A stretch of DNA of 64,000 nt from Purshia tridentata (lineage: Eukaryota > Streptophyta > Magnoliopsida > Rosales > Rosaceae), in assembly GCA_003254885.1 (NCBI GenBank), contig QANT01003857.1, positions 1 to 64,000 of the forward strand. The letters run 5' to 3'. Every line of letters starts with the position of its first letter. The first letter of the stretch is position 1. The position numbers were made by a program, and so were the translations under genes. The notes under the pieces were generated by a model. That model saw only the letters and a list, made by a program, of their open reading frames with translations, did not search any database and was not told where the DNA came from. Below, one piece after another: positions 11,682 through 23,737 of the stretch.

Positions 11682-13781
11682 ATGAATTTGGGGGACCTAA
11701 ACAAGGTGTGGGAAATTAAAGCCCTGAAAAGAAAGGATCAGGAAGAGGAAGCCAGGAAGATTCTAGAAAAAGTGGCCAAACAGGTTCAGCCCATTATGCG
11801 CAAACACAAATGGCGCGTCAAGCTTCTCTCTGAATTCTGGTACTTCGTCTTCTTATTCTTCTTTTGATCATTATGCTCTGTTTGGTTGCCGATAAAGTGT
11901 GGGAAACTAGGGAACAAAATGTGTTTGGTTTTGTGTTTTGGATTTGTTTTATTGGTATTCTTAAAATGGTGGAAATGTATTTAACTATGTGAAGGACTCA
12001 CATTGGTATTAATTAATCGACAATCTTCTTTGGGTTTTTTTTTGTTTAATAATTTTTAATTTTGAGTAAATATTGCTAGTAAAAGTACTTAATGTTGTTA
12101 TTTTGTTTTGATCGGCCATAATCGGGCCAGGCTTTATTGCCAGCGACAATGCTCTATTTAATTCTCTCATGCCATTTTCAATTGAAAATCTTTTTTTGTT
12201 GCTGTCCACTGTCTTTAGAGTTTTAGTGCTATCTTTAAATTTTAAATTTACTACAATTTTTTATTTTGCAGTGATGATACGGAGCATTAAATTGACTCTA
12301 TATGATCTTTTCACCGATAAAGTGTATTTTTGCCCGAAATGTTCTTTCATTTTTGGGTGTTAACTCGTTAAAGTAATGGAAGTTATTTGATGATATTGCA
12401 GCCCGAACAATTCTCGTCTTCTGGGGTTGAATGTGAACCGCGGTGTGCACGTGAAGCTGAGGCTGCGTAGGCCGAACAGGGATTGGGATTTCTATCCCTT
12501 TGATCAAGTTCTTGATACAATGCTTCACGAGCTGTGTCACAATCTTCATGGTCCTCACAATGCCAACTTCTACAAGCTTTGGGATGAACTTAGAAAGGTG
12601 TTTTTTTGGTGAACCTTCATTAGTTTGTGTTTATTACAGGAGTTATGCATCTGTTAAAATTTCATTGTTTTGATAGGAATGTGAGGAGCTAATGGCTAAG
12701 GGAATAACTGGCATGGGAGAGGGGTTTGATCTGCCTGGGAGGCGTTTGGGTTCTCATTCACGTCAACCCCCTCTTTCTTCCCTCCGCAAATCTGCACTTG
12801 CTGCTGCCGAAAAGCGAGTGCTTTTGGGATCTCTGATGCCATCGGGACCTAAGCGTCTTGGTGGTGATAGCTCTATTATGGTTGCACTTAGTCCGGTGCA
12901 AGCTGCTGCAATGGCTGCTGAGAGGAGATTACAGGATGATATCTGGTGTGGTTCAGTGTCTTTTGAAGCTTCTAAGGATGGAGAATGCTGCTCTGATAAA
13001 TCAGATGACCATGAAAATATTAATGCAAATGCAGGGAGTTCAAGGGTTCACAGTGGTGCAAAAGCACAATCCTCAGATACAGTATCACAAAAAAGAAGTC
13101 GTGAACCAAATACCTTTTCTCAATCTTCCAAATGCCAATTAGAATCCAAGTTTGTAGATTTGTCCCAGGACGACTCAATATCTGGTTCCATGATCAATTG
13201 TGACATCAGATCTCAAAAAAGAAGTCGGGAATTAGAAAACAGTTCATTTTCTTTGTCCAGTTGTCATCCAGAATCTACTTTTGTTGATTTGTCAGGTATT
13301 TCATCTTCCTGGTCCAAATCTAATTATGATGGAATGCATAATCCAGAGGAAACTGCTAAGTGGGAGTGTGGAACATGCACTTTGTTGAATCCGGTAAGTG
13401 GCTCTATTTCTAAGTCACAATCGATGTTGTTACTGTTATGGATCTCTTTCTATTCTAAGTTCAATCACATTATTTCTTTTGGGTATATCTAATGAATTAT
13501 TTTTCTGAATATTTCTTTTAATGTTACAAAATATCCTCTATATTGTATGCATGTTTTGCATGTGAATGGTGGGTGGAATGCCGCTGCAGCCATTAGCTCC
13601 TATGTGCGAGCTCTGTAGCACACAGAAACCAAAAGATGTTGGTGCAAATTACAAACTCTGGTCCTGCAGATTCTGCACTTTGGAAAACAGTGTGAAGTTG
13701 GAGAAATGTTCAGCATGTGATCAATGGAGATACTCACATGGCCCACCAATAGCAACCCAACCACCAAATCTGGGCACTTGA
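11682..13781 (+). CDS. WSS1A: WSS1-type DNA-dependent metalloprotease with two RanBP2 zinc fingers
   Basis: Nuclear protease family that degrades DNA-protein crosslinks. Four exons, 11682-11839, 12402-12597, 12677-13393 and 13590-13781, give 420 residues. The N-terminal WLM domain spans about residues 1-190 and has the zinc-protease motif MLHELCHNLHGPHN (HExxH) encoded in exon 2. The middle is a Ser-rich linker with a near repeat: KKRSREPNTFS and KFVDLSQDD recur as KKRSRELENSS and TFVDLSG, resembling SUMO-interacting or p97-binding short motifs (inferred). The C-terminus has two RanBP2-type fingers, WECGTCTLLNP..MCELC and WSCRFCTLEN..KCSAC; the first is split by the last intron. Family assignment is strong; paralog naming is less so. 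Confidence 0.92.
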
Positions 13782-15665
13782 GAGGAACAACAGTATAAAT
13801 CAGTTGGCCTTCCACATCTTCTAGTTTTCTGAAATCGATAATCTGATTACTTTTCTTTTTGATGTTGCTATTTAAGTTCTTAACCTCTTGTTAGCTTTCT
13901 TATATCTCTCTAGTTTGGCAAGACTTATATTCATCATTGTAGATTTTGGTATAAATTGAATGTAAAAATTATTTGTCTTGTCTAAGCAGATGTGGAATTT
14001 CCCCTCCCTCAAAATGTTATGTATTATCATGCATTGGCACTTGACAGCTTAAAGGGAAGAGGTGAGAAAGTGAAATAGGGTCTATTTAAAGATTAGGTCT
14101 AGGATTTAAATTTAAATTTTTTATTCCAGCATTACCCCTAACATCATTAATAAGTTATATTTTACAACTTATGGGATTATATTGTAGAGATTCACAATTT
14201 AAGGTATTTAAATTTGGAATAATTAGGCTCCAGCCCTTTTAAATGTTGATTTAAAGACTAAAACTTTATGAATTTTTTTCATAAGAGAGAAAAAAAAAAA
14301 ATTATTAAGTTTTCAAATGGTTAAAAAAGAAGTCAGAAGAAAAACGCGTGAATTCGTTTAAGGCAGCATAGACGAGCTAGGGTTGCGAACGAGCCATGTC
14401 CTACTATTCAAGTACGACATGAAATAAATACGACAATTAAATGGGCCGGGCCGACCTGTTTGCGTACCCAAATAGGTGGATATTCATACTCATATCCACC
14501 TATTTGGGCCTTGTAATCCAGAGTCGAGAGATGGATGACTATGAAGAGAACTACTTCTTAGGCCTTCCCAATGGATAAATAAATTGGGCCCAACGGTGTT
14601 GTGGGTTATGTTGAACCGTTTGTTCGTCGTAGTGAACAATCCAACCTCCTCCACCAGCATGGCACCCACCTCTTCATCCAAAATTAAAGCTTTGAAAGCA
14701 TGAAGTAAATTACAATTTTTTTTTTTTTTACAAATTAAATTATAAAAATATTTTAATTTAACAAATAGTTTACCTTTTTCTTGTTCAACTAGTCCCTCTG
14801 TTCAATAGCTGCACATACATTTCCAAAGCTCTGCAACTCTCAAGCTTTCCATGTCCATGGCTTCTTCAGGAAATCTTATTTTTTCTCCTTCTCTTCCTTC
14901 ATCTTCGCCTCCTCTAGTCCCTCTCTTTCTCTACTCTCCCACGTACCCACCAAAACAAACACAAAGCTTTCTCTACTCACCCTGCTCTTAAAACCCTCCC
15001 ACACCAACATCACCTAGTCTGTTCTATCAAATAAGCTTAAGCTTTTGCAGCTCCTTTTTTGTGAGCGTAAGTTTCTCTTTTGGTTCAAACTAAGATACCC
15101 ATTTCAATATTTTTTTCTTTTTTCCAATTCTCTTGGAAGAAGCAGTCAAGGCAATGTCTTTGTGCCTCTTTGGGGCTTTCAAGCTGAGACTGAGTCGTGC
15201 TGAGTACATGGGGTTCTGATCCGCCTTTAGATGGTCAAAGAACAGTTCCAGGTTGCTGATTTTGAAGATAATTGAACAAATTGGGTGTGGTTTTGGAAAC
15301 TTTTTCCACTTATTTGGGGGCATTTTTAGCTATAAAGTCAGGGCTTTCGATCTGCTTAGTTTTCCAAGGCCTAAGCTTTTCTATATTCTGGTTAGTTTTT
15401 CAACTTGGGGAGAGATATTACTTGTTTGCTAGAGGTGTTCCAACTTGGGGAGAGATATTATATTTATTCCTTGGCTAAGGTAATAAATGATTGCAAGATT
15501 GAAGCTTTTGGTTTGAAAATTACTTCATTGTTACCATTTAGGCAGTTAAGTCATTGAGGTTTGGACCCTTTTTCTTTCCATTATTTGGGCATCTTGAGCT
15601 GTGTAATTAGAAATTCAATTAGGTTTCTGGTGTTTTGTTAAACCCTCTTTGTGCATTCTGTCAAA
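13782..15665. other. Intergenic region and leader of the BAH-Agenet gene
   Basis: No gene recognised. It contains the 3' region of the WSS1-like gene, AT-rich sequence, a perfect hairpin at 14467-14508, and from about 14780 a pyrimidine-rich stretch that is probably promoter and leader of the downstream gene. CAACTTGGGGAGAGATATTA occurs twice (about 15399 and 15440). Confidence 0.6.
14467..14508. repeat. Perfect 17-base-pair hairpin
   Basis: CCCAAATAGGTGGATAT (14467-14483) is followed by an 8-base loop and its exact reverse complement ATATCCACCTATTTGGG (14492-14508). It is not followed by a T-run and is not close to a gene end, so a terminator role is unlikely. Confidence 0.92.
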
Positions 15666-18600
15666 ATGTCTGGAAACGGTCGTTGTTTTGTGGAGTGGAA
15701 AGAGCACTTTGTTTCGCAGGAGAGGGGCAACCGTGTGGTTCACTATTTCTTGAAGGATTCTGCCGGAGAATCCATCCTTGCAGTTGTGGGTACTGAGAGG
15801 AGTGTTAGGCACATGTTTTATGTTGTAGCTGAGGAATTTTTACAAGTGCACGGAAAGGAAAGCTCCACCAATGCTAACTTCAAATGGAGGTCAAGAAGGG
15901 AGGTTGTGGATTGGCTTACATCTATGCTGTCAAAGCAGCATCTACATGGAGATCTGTCCGGTATGTGTTGTCCTATGTAATTTTCAGTTCCTTATAGTGT
16001 CTATAAGATGTAGGCTTACCTTTGCCATTTTCAAAACAATGCTTTAATGACTTTAGAGATGTAAGAACCAGGAAAGATTTTGTTAGGCATTATCTTGACT
16101 TTTCCATACAGCCCAGTATGAAATGATTTGATAGTTTGAGTGGCTGTCTGGCTGATAAGAAAAATTAAATATGTTCCTCCACTTATTGATACTAGTATAA
16201 CTTTACTATTCTTAAAATCAATATTCATGCGTAGTAGCTTATTCTCTTTTACTATATTTGCAAGAAATGAGGGGAATGTTTAACTAAAATATTAGTACTT
16301 TGATACATTATTTGATGACAGAACCACCTCAACATGATTCATCAAAAGCTTTAGGGACTCCTGAATATCCAATGAATGGTGTTAGTGGTCCACAGTCCCA
16401 AGTACCCAAGGACTCGGTGATTCTCTTCACCTTTTTCTTTATAAGTATTGCGTTGATCTTATTATGTTTTCAATCTTTGTCTGACAAACTGACTTTGAAA
16501 CTTATGTATCAGGGCCGTCTTACAAAGAACTTCAAGTTCAAGGGACACAATCCCGACATTGTTTGGTCAGGTGTTGCATGGACATGTGGTAAACAGCTCA
16601 AGCATTTCCCGGCATTCTGTAGGGATGGGATTACAATTGCGGTAAGAACTTACCAGTTGAATTGGGAATGCATTTGTGAGGTGTTTGAATTTCAACTGCA
16701 TGAGGTGCAACTATACAAGGCATATATCTCCTCGCTTAAACTCTCAGACTTATATATAATCTTACATTAAGTATTTAGAATGAAATATGCAAGAAGTGCG
16801 GCAGGAAAAATCAACCATTCCTGAAACAATTGCTCTGACATTACTTGTAAAAAATAATTATAGCAGCATTAATATCTAAGTTAAAGTATATTCTCCACGT
16901 GGTAGAAAAAAAAGAAATATATTCTCCACACGGGTACTTCAAAGACATTACATTGATGCAATGAAGCCTTTCTTTATTCAAGTTTCAAAGATTACTTAAA
17001 AGAAAAAGAGAAGATTGTCTTTGTTTTGTTACAGTAAACTGTGGTTTTTTTAATAAAAACACTCGAGCACAAGTCACAATTATATGATAGAGACACTAGT
17101 TGCCTCATGATGCCTATTAATGCATTACATGTATAATATTCTTTATAACCTATTGTAATGCACCTGATCCAAGTTTAATATTGATGCATGAACTTCAGGG
17201 GACTCAGTTCAAACTTTATGAATGATGGAATCAACATACTACTCTGACTTTTACTGTCAATTGTAATTCTTTTCCTCTGATTGTTTTTCTCCCCCTTGCA
17301 TCCAGATTAAGTCGTTTGTCTTTGTCATGGCAAAGGGAGAAAATCACTATGTTGCTTATTTGGAAGATATGTATGAAGACAAGAGGGGTCAGAAAAAGGT
17401 CAAAGTGAGGTGGTTTCACCATAATCAGGAAGTCAAGGGGGTAACTCCTCTACGAAATCCTCATCCAAAGGAGGTTTTCATCACGCCCTATGTGCAGGTC
17501 ATTAGTGCAGAATGTGTTGATGGTCCCGCAACAGTCTTAACTCGTGAACATTTTGAAAAATGCTTAGCTGTGTTTCCTCAGGCTTTATTGGCCAGAGTAC
17601 ATCTTTGCTATAGGCAGTTTAGAAGTAACAGGGTGAAGCCATTTGATTTGACTAAAATGCATGGGTATTTTAATCAGCCAATTCTCTCTTGTTTGGGTCC
17701 CGACGTTTTACCAAAATCCGAGTTTATAAGTGATAGTCTGATTGGAGAAGAAGATGAATTGGGCCCAATTGACTATGTAAAGCTGGGAAATAAGAGGACT
17801 AGAAGTGGAAGGCCATGTCAGAGGTTTGCAACTGATCGTTCAAGAGCGAGAAGTTCTACTAGCGATAGCCAGATGATGACACATGGACCTTCTCAGAACT
17901 CAAATTATGGTTTCCTAGACAGGAGGTTTTTTTCCATGAAGCTTCTGGATTGTCAGCCTTGGTATACCCCACTCTTTAAGGTTGATGAAAAGATAGAATT
18001 GCTATGCCAAGATAGTGGCATTCGAGGCTGCTGGTTTAGGTGTACAGTCTTGCAGATATCACGAAAACAGATGAAAGTCCAATATGATGATTTGCAAGAT
18101 GAGGAAGGATGTGGAAATCTTGAGGTATGCTTAGCCGCTGATATACTCCCTTCTTTGTTTATTGTATGGGTTGAACTCTTAAGTTGTGGTGTAAAATGTT
18201 GACATTGTGTCTAAATTAGGTACCCACATTTTGGGTAAGTTAGACATAAATGATTTCCATTCAAGATTATATTTTAATCAGCTCTTCATTGTAATTTTAA
18301 TTCCACATATATCTTCACTATTCTTTCTTTGTAAATCCCTTTAGATTTTAAAGTTGCATGCATCTCTTTCTTGCTAATAATGTTAACTCTGGAGTATCTT
18401 CTCTTTATCTTTGAATTCTGAACGCTTACATTGCAAAGCGAGTTAACCTTCACTCTTTTATGATGGCGTGTCTTGAACATTACTGGTTGCATTGACCCCC
18501 CACATTATCCCCTTGTGACCTGACATCATCCGGATGTACAGGATTTAAACCATTTTGGTCCAGTCAGTTTAAAACTTTAAAGCTAAGCTCGTGTTCTCAG

Positions 18601-19669
18601 TTTAGGGTTACAGTTTAGAAAGATGCTCCTATTTTTGGGTGTAACGGGCTTTTTGTTATGAGAGAGATGGAGTTACCTGTGCATTTTTTTTTCTCATTGT
18701 TGCTTGTAGGCATAGGCTAAATTGGACCACATAAACTATTCTGTTATCTCAAGTGATTGTTCTGTGTTTTCTTGTTTCCTTTGGGTTCTGAACTGTATTC
18801 TGGAGGCGTGATTCTGACTCTCCAACTTGTAGGAATGGATCCCAGCTTCTAGACTGGCTATGCCTGATAAGCTAGGCATGAGGCGTCTAGGGCGCCCAAT
18901 GATCCGGCCCGCCCGTCCTAAGGAGCAAATGGACCTTGCTCTTGAGGTTGGGGTTGCAATTGATGCATGGTGGAGCGATGGCTGGTGGGAAGGGATTATA
19001 ACTGGAATTGGCAGCTGTGATGATAATTTTCAAGTTTTCTTTCCTGGTATGCTTAGTAGAAAATTGATATGGTTTTATTTCTTCCTTTATGTTCCTGTTA
19101 CATTTTTTCCCCTAAATTTGCTTTTTTTCCTTTGTTATAATGCAATTACTGTGGCGGTATCAGGTGAAAACTTACACTTGAACATGCACAACAAGGATCT
19201 AAGAATATCCAGAGATTGGTTGGGGGACCAGTGGGTTGATGTTGAAGCAAAGCCTGATGTACTTTCAACCATATCTTCAAAAATTAGTTCATGCACTAGG
19301 CCCCTTGTGTCATCCACTGTTGCCAAAGATGTTAACTCTACTGGTTTTGCTTTGTCACATATTGAAGTTCCTTGTAGTACTAAACATATGGAAGAGGAAA
19401 AACTGACCTTGGCTGCATCTGCCAGTTCTGATGCTCCTGAAAATATGGACATGGTCAATCATAAGAAGTCACCATCATTAAAAGACATTGGTACTGAAGG
19501 TGTTGATGCCAATGACAGTTGTGGTAATGTACAGGATGTCCAAGGTAATGAGGATGATGACGACAAAGATGACAACAATGGTGATAATGAGGGCCAAGAA
19601 GGCATGGAGGTGTTTGAAACTTCTGGGCAGATCCCTAAAGCAGTAGAAATCATGGAAGTGACATCGTAA
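15666..19669 (+). CDS. BAH and Agenet (Tudor-like) domain chromatin protein
   Basis: Likely nuclear histone-mark or DNA-associated reader. Six exons, 15666-15960, 16322-16416, 16513-16641, 17306-18124, 18833-19046 and 19164-19669, give 685 residues with consistent phases. Residues 1-100 (FVEWKEHFVSQERGNRVVHY to VVDWLTSMLS) form a conserved plant N-terminal region. The BAH domain follows (HYVAYLEDMYEDKRGQKKVK, VRWFHHNQEV, HPKEVFITPYVQVISAECV). Two Agenet-type modules lie at about residues 380-500 (FKVDEKIELLCQDSGIRGCW, then LEVGVAIDAWWSDGWWEGII). The C-terminal 150 residues are low-complexity and acidic (NEDDDDKDDNNGDNEGQEG). It matches the Arabidopsis BAH/Agenet type (At1g68580-like, from memory). 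The ATG at 15666 opens MSGNGRCFVEW; the frame is open upstream. Confidence 0.9.
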
Positions 19670-20454
19670 TATGTCTAACTTGAGTCGGTTACCCTTAAAC
19701 TTGTGACAGTTAATGATGTCAGTGTTGGTGGCTAATGTTGAAAGTGTCTCTCACTTAGGATGTCTGTAAATAATTACACACAGATGTTGGAGAAGCTCAC
19801 TGCATTGATTGGAGTTGGTGGCCTTCATGGGTGTACAGTAATGGGATTAGAGTGTTATGATTTTCAATGATTGTATTAGAATTCAGTTCCTTAGTTAGAA
19901 TCCTCAAATTGAGTCAGTTCTTCCACTTTAGTGACCTCGTTCATGTACTTCCTGCTTGTAACTTGTACCAAAAAATCCGAAGACTCTTGTAATGTTAAAT
20001 AATTCTTTTCTTGTCTCCATTTTGTTTAGAACTTTAAAAAAAAAATCTGAAAATCAAGTGTCAGAAACGTGTTGAAATAATTATCCCTTTTATACTTGTG
20101 TGCATAAACTTGGCATAGAATGCATGTTTTTTTTTATCTCATCTTATATGGTGTTGAATGGTGCACCAAACTGTTAAATATATATATATCAGGCATGGGT
20201 TGAAGGCATAACAGGCATATATATATTTATATATATTTTACAGTATGATGTTGTTGAACACATTTTTAACTAGTGACATCCTGTTTGAACGTACATCTTT
20301 AAGGTCACCCTGTCATTTACACTTTAATACATAGGAAAGGGGAAAAAATACACTCAATTTCCTTGACTTGTATATTTAACCTATTTGCACAATTGCACAG
20401 AAGTGGAGGAAAAAATGAAGATAGATACTAATAAAACAGAATAATGAACAAAAA
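19670..20454. other. Convergent intergenic region
   Basis: 3' ends of the BAH-Agenet gene and of the pectinesterase face each other. It contains AT microsatellite tracts at about 20180-20240 (TATATATATATC and ATATATATTTATATATATTT). No gene seen. Confidence 0.7.
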
Positions 20455-22205
20455 CTATAGTCTAAGCCATTGCTCTCCATATATGAATTTGGTATCCAGA
20501 AAAGGCCTTATCTCCTCAGAGCTGAAAGACTTCAACCATGGCACCCTACCTCTTCTATCTGCTCCTCCACCCCTGCATTCGTATTCTCCAAATTCCACAG
20601 TCCTGTAAATGCACAAATTACTGTTCTCATCAGATGCTTATGATTTTTTCAACATTTTAGGAAACTATTAGAGACAATCTAAGAAGACAATTATTCAAGT
20701 TTGCAGTAAGAGAGGTTGTAAATACTTTTGCCTGGCTGGGTAGTTCCAGTCACTCCATCCTGAGGGAGTTATTATATTATCAATATGACAGTAGGCATAT
20801 ATTGCTCTTGAATAAGTTCCCCAAGCCCTTCCCAAGTAGATGTTGCCAGTTCCAATGATTTTGCAGTTTACAAAAGAGAACCCTGTATCTTCATTTGGTG
20901 AGTCCCTGTGATGAGCTGCTATTGCTCCAGAGTTCTTAGCTGTTGATTGAATGACACATTCCTGGTGACAAGGACCAAATTCAAGCACCAGAATCATGAA
21001 GAAACTTGGAGTGCAAGCTATATATAGAAATTAATGCTAGGCATGCAAATATTGTACCTGGTAGAGTGATTTTGATCTGCCAAATATGAAGTCCACACTT
21101 CCTTGAATGTGACAATGGTAGAAGTAGTGTGATCCAGTCTCATCCAAGAGTGTATCCTGTGCCCCCAACACCTTCACTCGGTAGAACATGGCTTTATCAC
21201 CTGCAACTCTGAGAGCTACTGCTTGCATTCCATATCCTCCAGGCACTGCAACCACAGTGTTCTGAAATTGCATACCAATTACTTACTGAATGAACTCTTT
21301 GATTAATTTCCATGAATTTCAATTTTTAATTTGTTCTCATTGCGTTACATCCGAGTTCGTTATTAGTCATATTACCTCGAAAGTGATTCCAGTTGCGCAA
21401 AAGTAATCGGCCTCTATGGCCACAGATGCTGTTCTATATGTTCCCAGTTCACAACCATTACTGTCCATATCAGATGCCTTACTGTTCCAAGTAATTACAG
21501 TATCAGAAGTTTGATTCTGGTTCCCAATAAATGATATGTATGGCTTGGAAATTGGTACAACTACCTTCTCTCTGCATAAATTTACAACAAAAAGAAAGAA
21601 AGAAAAGATTAATTTAAATTCTCAAATAAAGCACATTAGCATTGTATAGGTAGTTTTTCTTGGAAGACCCCCACTAAAAGAATTTGTAACTTCCAGTACC
21701 CACGTAGGCTACGTAGCTCAATGGCTTCGAACTCAACCCCCCCAAAACAATAGAAACTGTCAAAAACTGCAAAGCCTGAAAATCCTTTTGGGTTTCCAGA
21801 AACAATTTTGAGTCTCAGAATAGATCAAGAAAGAGTGAAAGAGAGGCTTGCTTTACATGCAACAAAGTAGTGTAAAATGAATGTTAATCAGTGAGAGATA
21901 GACCTGTAAATTCCTGGCAGAATGTAGATTTTGACTCTTTGTGTATTATGCTCTGGAACCATATCAACTGCTTCTTGAACTGTGAGAGAATCTCCTCCTC
22001 CATTCTTGTCCACCACAATGACACGTGTCACATTGCTTTCATCTCTAGAGTTCAACCCCACCTTATGCTCATCCACCACCAAATCAGCCCAGCTAATATA
22101 ATTTGCATACGCTTCACTTGCTGAGAAACCCACTTGAATCCTACCCAAAAAAACCATTGCCAATGCCAAAGCACCAACAAAGGCACTAAAAGCACCCAAT
22201 TCCAT
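20455..22205 (-). CDS. Pectinesterase without inhibitor pro-domain (QRT1/PME68-like)
   Basis: Cell-wall enzyme (CE8) that removes methyl esters from homogalacturonan. Five exons, 21904-22205, 21376-21571, 21058-21261, 20726-20961 and 20455-20602, give 361 residues. A signal peptide or anchor (FSAFVGALALAMVFLG) is followed directly by the catalytic right-handed beta-helix; the PMEI pro-region of type I enzymes is absent. Catalytic motifs are present: QAVALR, GAQDTLLD (acid/base Asp), VDFIFG (nucleophile Asp) and YLGRAWG (Arg). The tail FIYGEQWLRL resembles the QRT1/PME68 group. The ATG at 22205 gives MELGAFSAF; the frame is open for a few codons upstream. Paralog identity is uncertain. Confidence 0.92.
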
Positions 22206-23737
22206 GACCCTGTCTCTCAAGTCTTGATGAACTATTCTTTGTGCCCAAGTTTTTTGAAGGTGAAGAAGACTGAAAGAGGTGAAGGCAATAAATGAAGGAG
22301 CGTGGAGTGTTGTCTGTTGAGGTCCTTGTGATAATACTCCAAGAATGAGAACACCATAAGAAGAATCATACTATATAAAAAGAAGATGAAGTACAATTAT
22401 GGAATTAAGGATCACGAAAATAGATATATGGGAATTGATCGAACAAAGGTATTTAAAGAGACTTGGGTCAGTCATGCATCAAACAGACTTGTGCTAAAAG
22501 CAGAACAAAGACAAAACTTATGCTTAAATGGGGAGTTAATATTTAGATTCATAATTGGCTTAGAAGTTAAAAAGGTGAACACACTGAAGAAGCCAAAGAG
22601 CGGTTATGAAATTTTCTTAATTAGCTGATCATGAAACTGACAAAAGAAAAAAAAAACTAAAAAAAAAACGATTGAAATTTCAAATGAGATTTGATTATAT
22701 AGAGGTAGCTGCAGTGTCTCTTTGCATGAGCATTAGAGAAAATATGGTTAATGATTCAGAAATTGCTCACACGCACTGAGCAGCTTACGCACGTTACACA
22801 CAGGGTCCAAAACTGCTTCGTTTTAACAAGTAGCTACTTGCCTACTAGCACTATGGAGAAAAATATATTATAGAAAAATTGTCTTTTTCTTTAATTTGCT
22901 AAACTTAATTAAAGATAACTTTCTAACAAATTAAAATCAGTCTTTAAATCTTTTTTAGGAAGGAGTTACAAAGCCTAGCTTCAAAGCTAGGTTCTAGGCT
23001 TCAACATCTAGCAACAGCAGTAAATAATTAAGACCTATCTTCCAAAACTTATTGTGGTAAACAAACTTTGTAACTATAATATTAACGCCATGATTAAGAA
23101 TTGGAAAAAGAATTTTTTAACTAGTTGAGAAATAAGATTTGTTACGTGATATATGATACTTTGTGTTGTGAGTACTTCTCCTAGCATTTACTCCAATTTT
23201 GTTGCTGCAGCAAGTAAAAGTAGTAGGAATGGATGACACTTCCATATCTGCTCTCACTCTCACAGTCCCATGCTGAATCATTTTTACTTGCCTTAAATTC
23301 ATAGTAATCGTAGGCCTTCTAGCCATGTACAATAAATGAACACTCATGAAAGCCCTCCAAAGTCTTCACTGTGATTCAGTAGCTCTCTTTCCCTCTCTCT
23401 CTCTCACACACACACACAATTAATTAATTAATTAATTCAGCTAAATTCATAAAACTATGCCATCATCTTGTAATCAAATTAGATATGGTGAAAGCCCACT
23501 TATATGAATTTAGGTGATTTGGAAAGCCCAAGCCCACTTATAACACAATTGGGCTTGAACCTACCAACCTATCACCACCATAACAGGGGCAATATAGTCA
23601 TTATCAGCTGACATTTTATTTCTGTCAAATATAAAATAAACAAAAATATTTTGGATAATTCTAGGCACTGGGCAAACTAAGCAAAACAGAGGCCTTTTTC
23701 TAAACACGGAGAGAAAGAGAAACAGAGTTTCAGTTCC
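22206..23737. other. Divergent intergenic region between pectinesterase and RPS10
   Basis: No gene recognised. It holds promoters for both flanking genes, a small hairpin-like sequence near 22975-23015 (AGCCTAGCTTCAAAGCTAGG) and a compound microsatellite at 23387-23437 (CT, then CA, then repeated TTAA). Open frames at 22386-22628 and 23117-23347 look non-coding. Confidence 0.6.
23387..23437. repeat. Compound microsatellite (CT)n(CA)n(TTAA)n
   Basis: Runs of CT and CA are followed directly by ATTAATTAATTAATTAATTC; about 300 bases upstream of the RPS10 start. Confidence 0.85.

Noticed and set aside
14490-14681. Minus-strand open frame of 63 codons beside the hairpin
   Set aside because: No domain, overlaps the hairpin arm and has no splice context.
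22386-22628. Open frame of 80 codons upstream of the pectinesterase
   Set aside because: No domain and no splice or promoter context; Lys/Asn-rich translation typical of AT-rich DNA.
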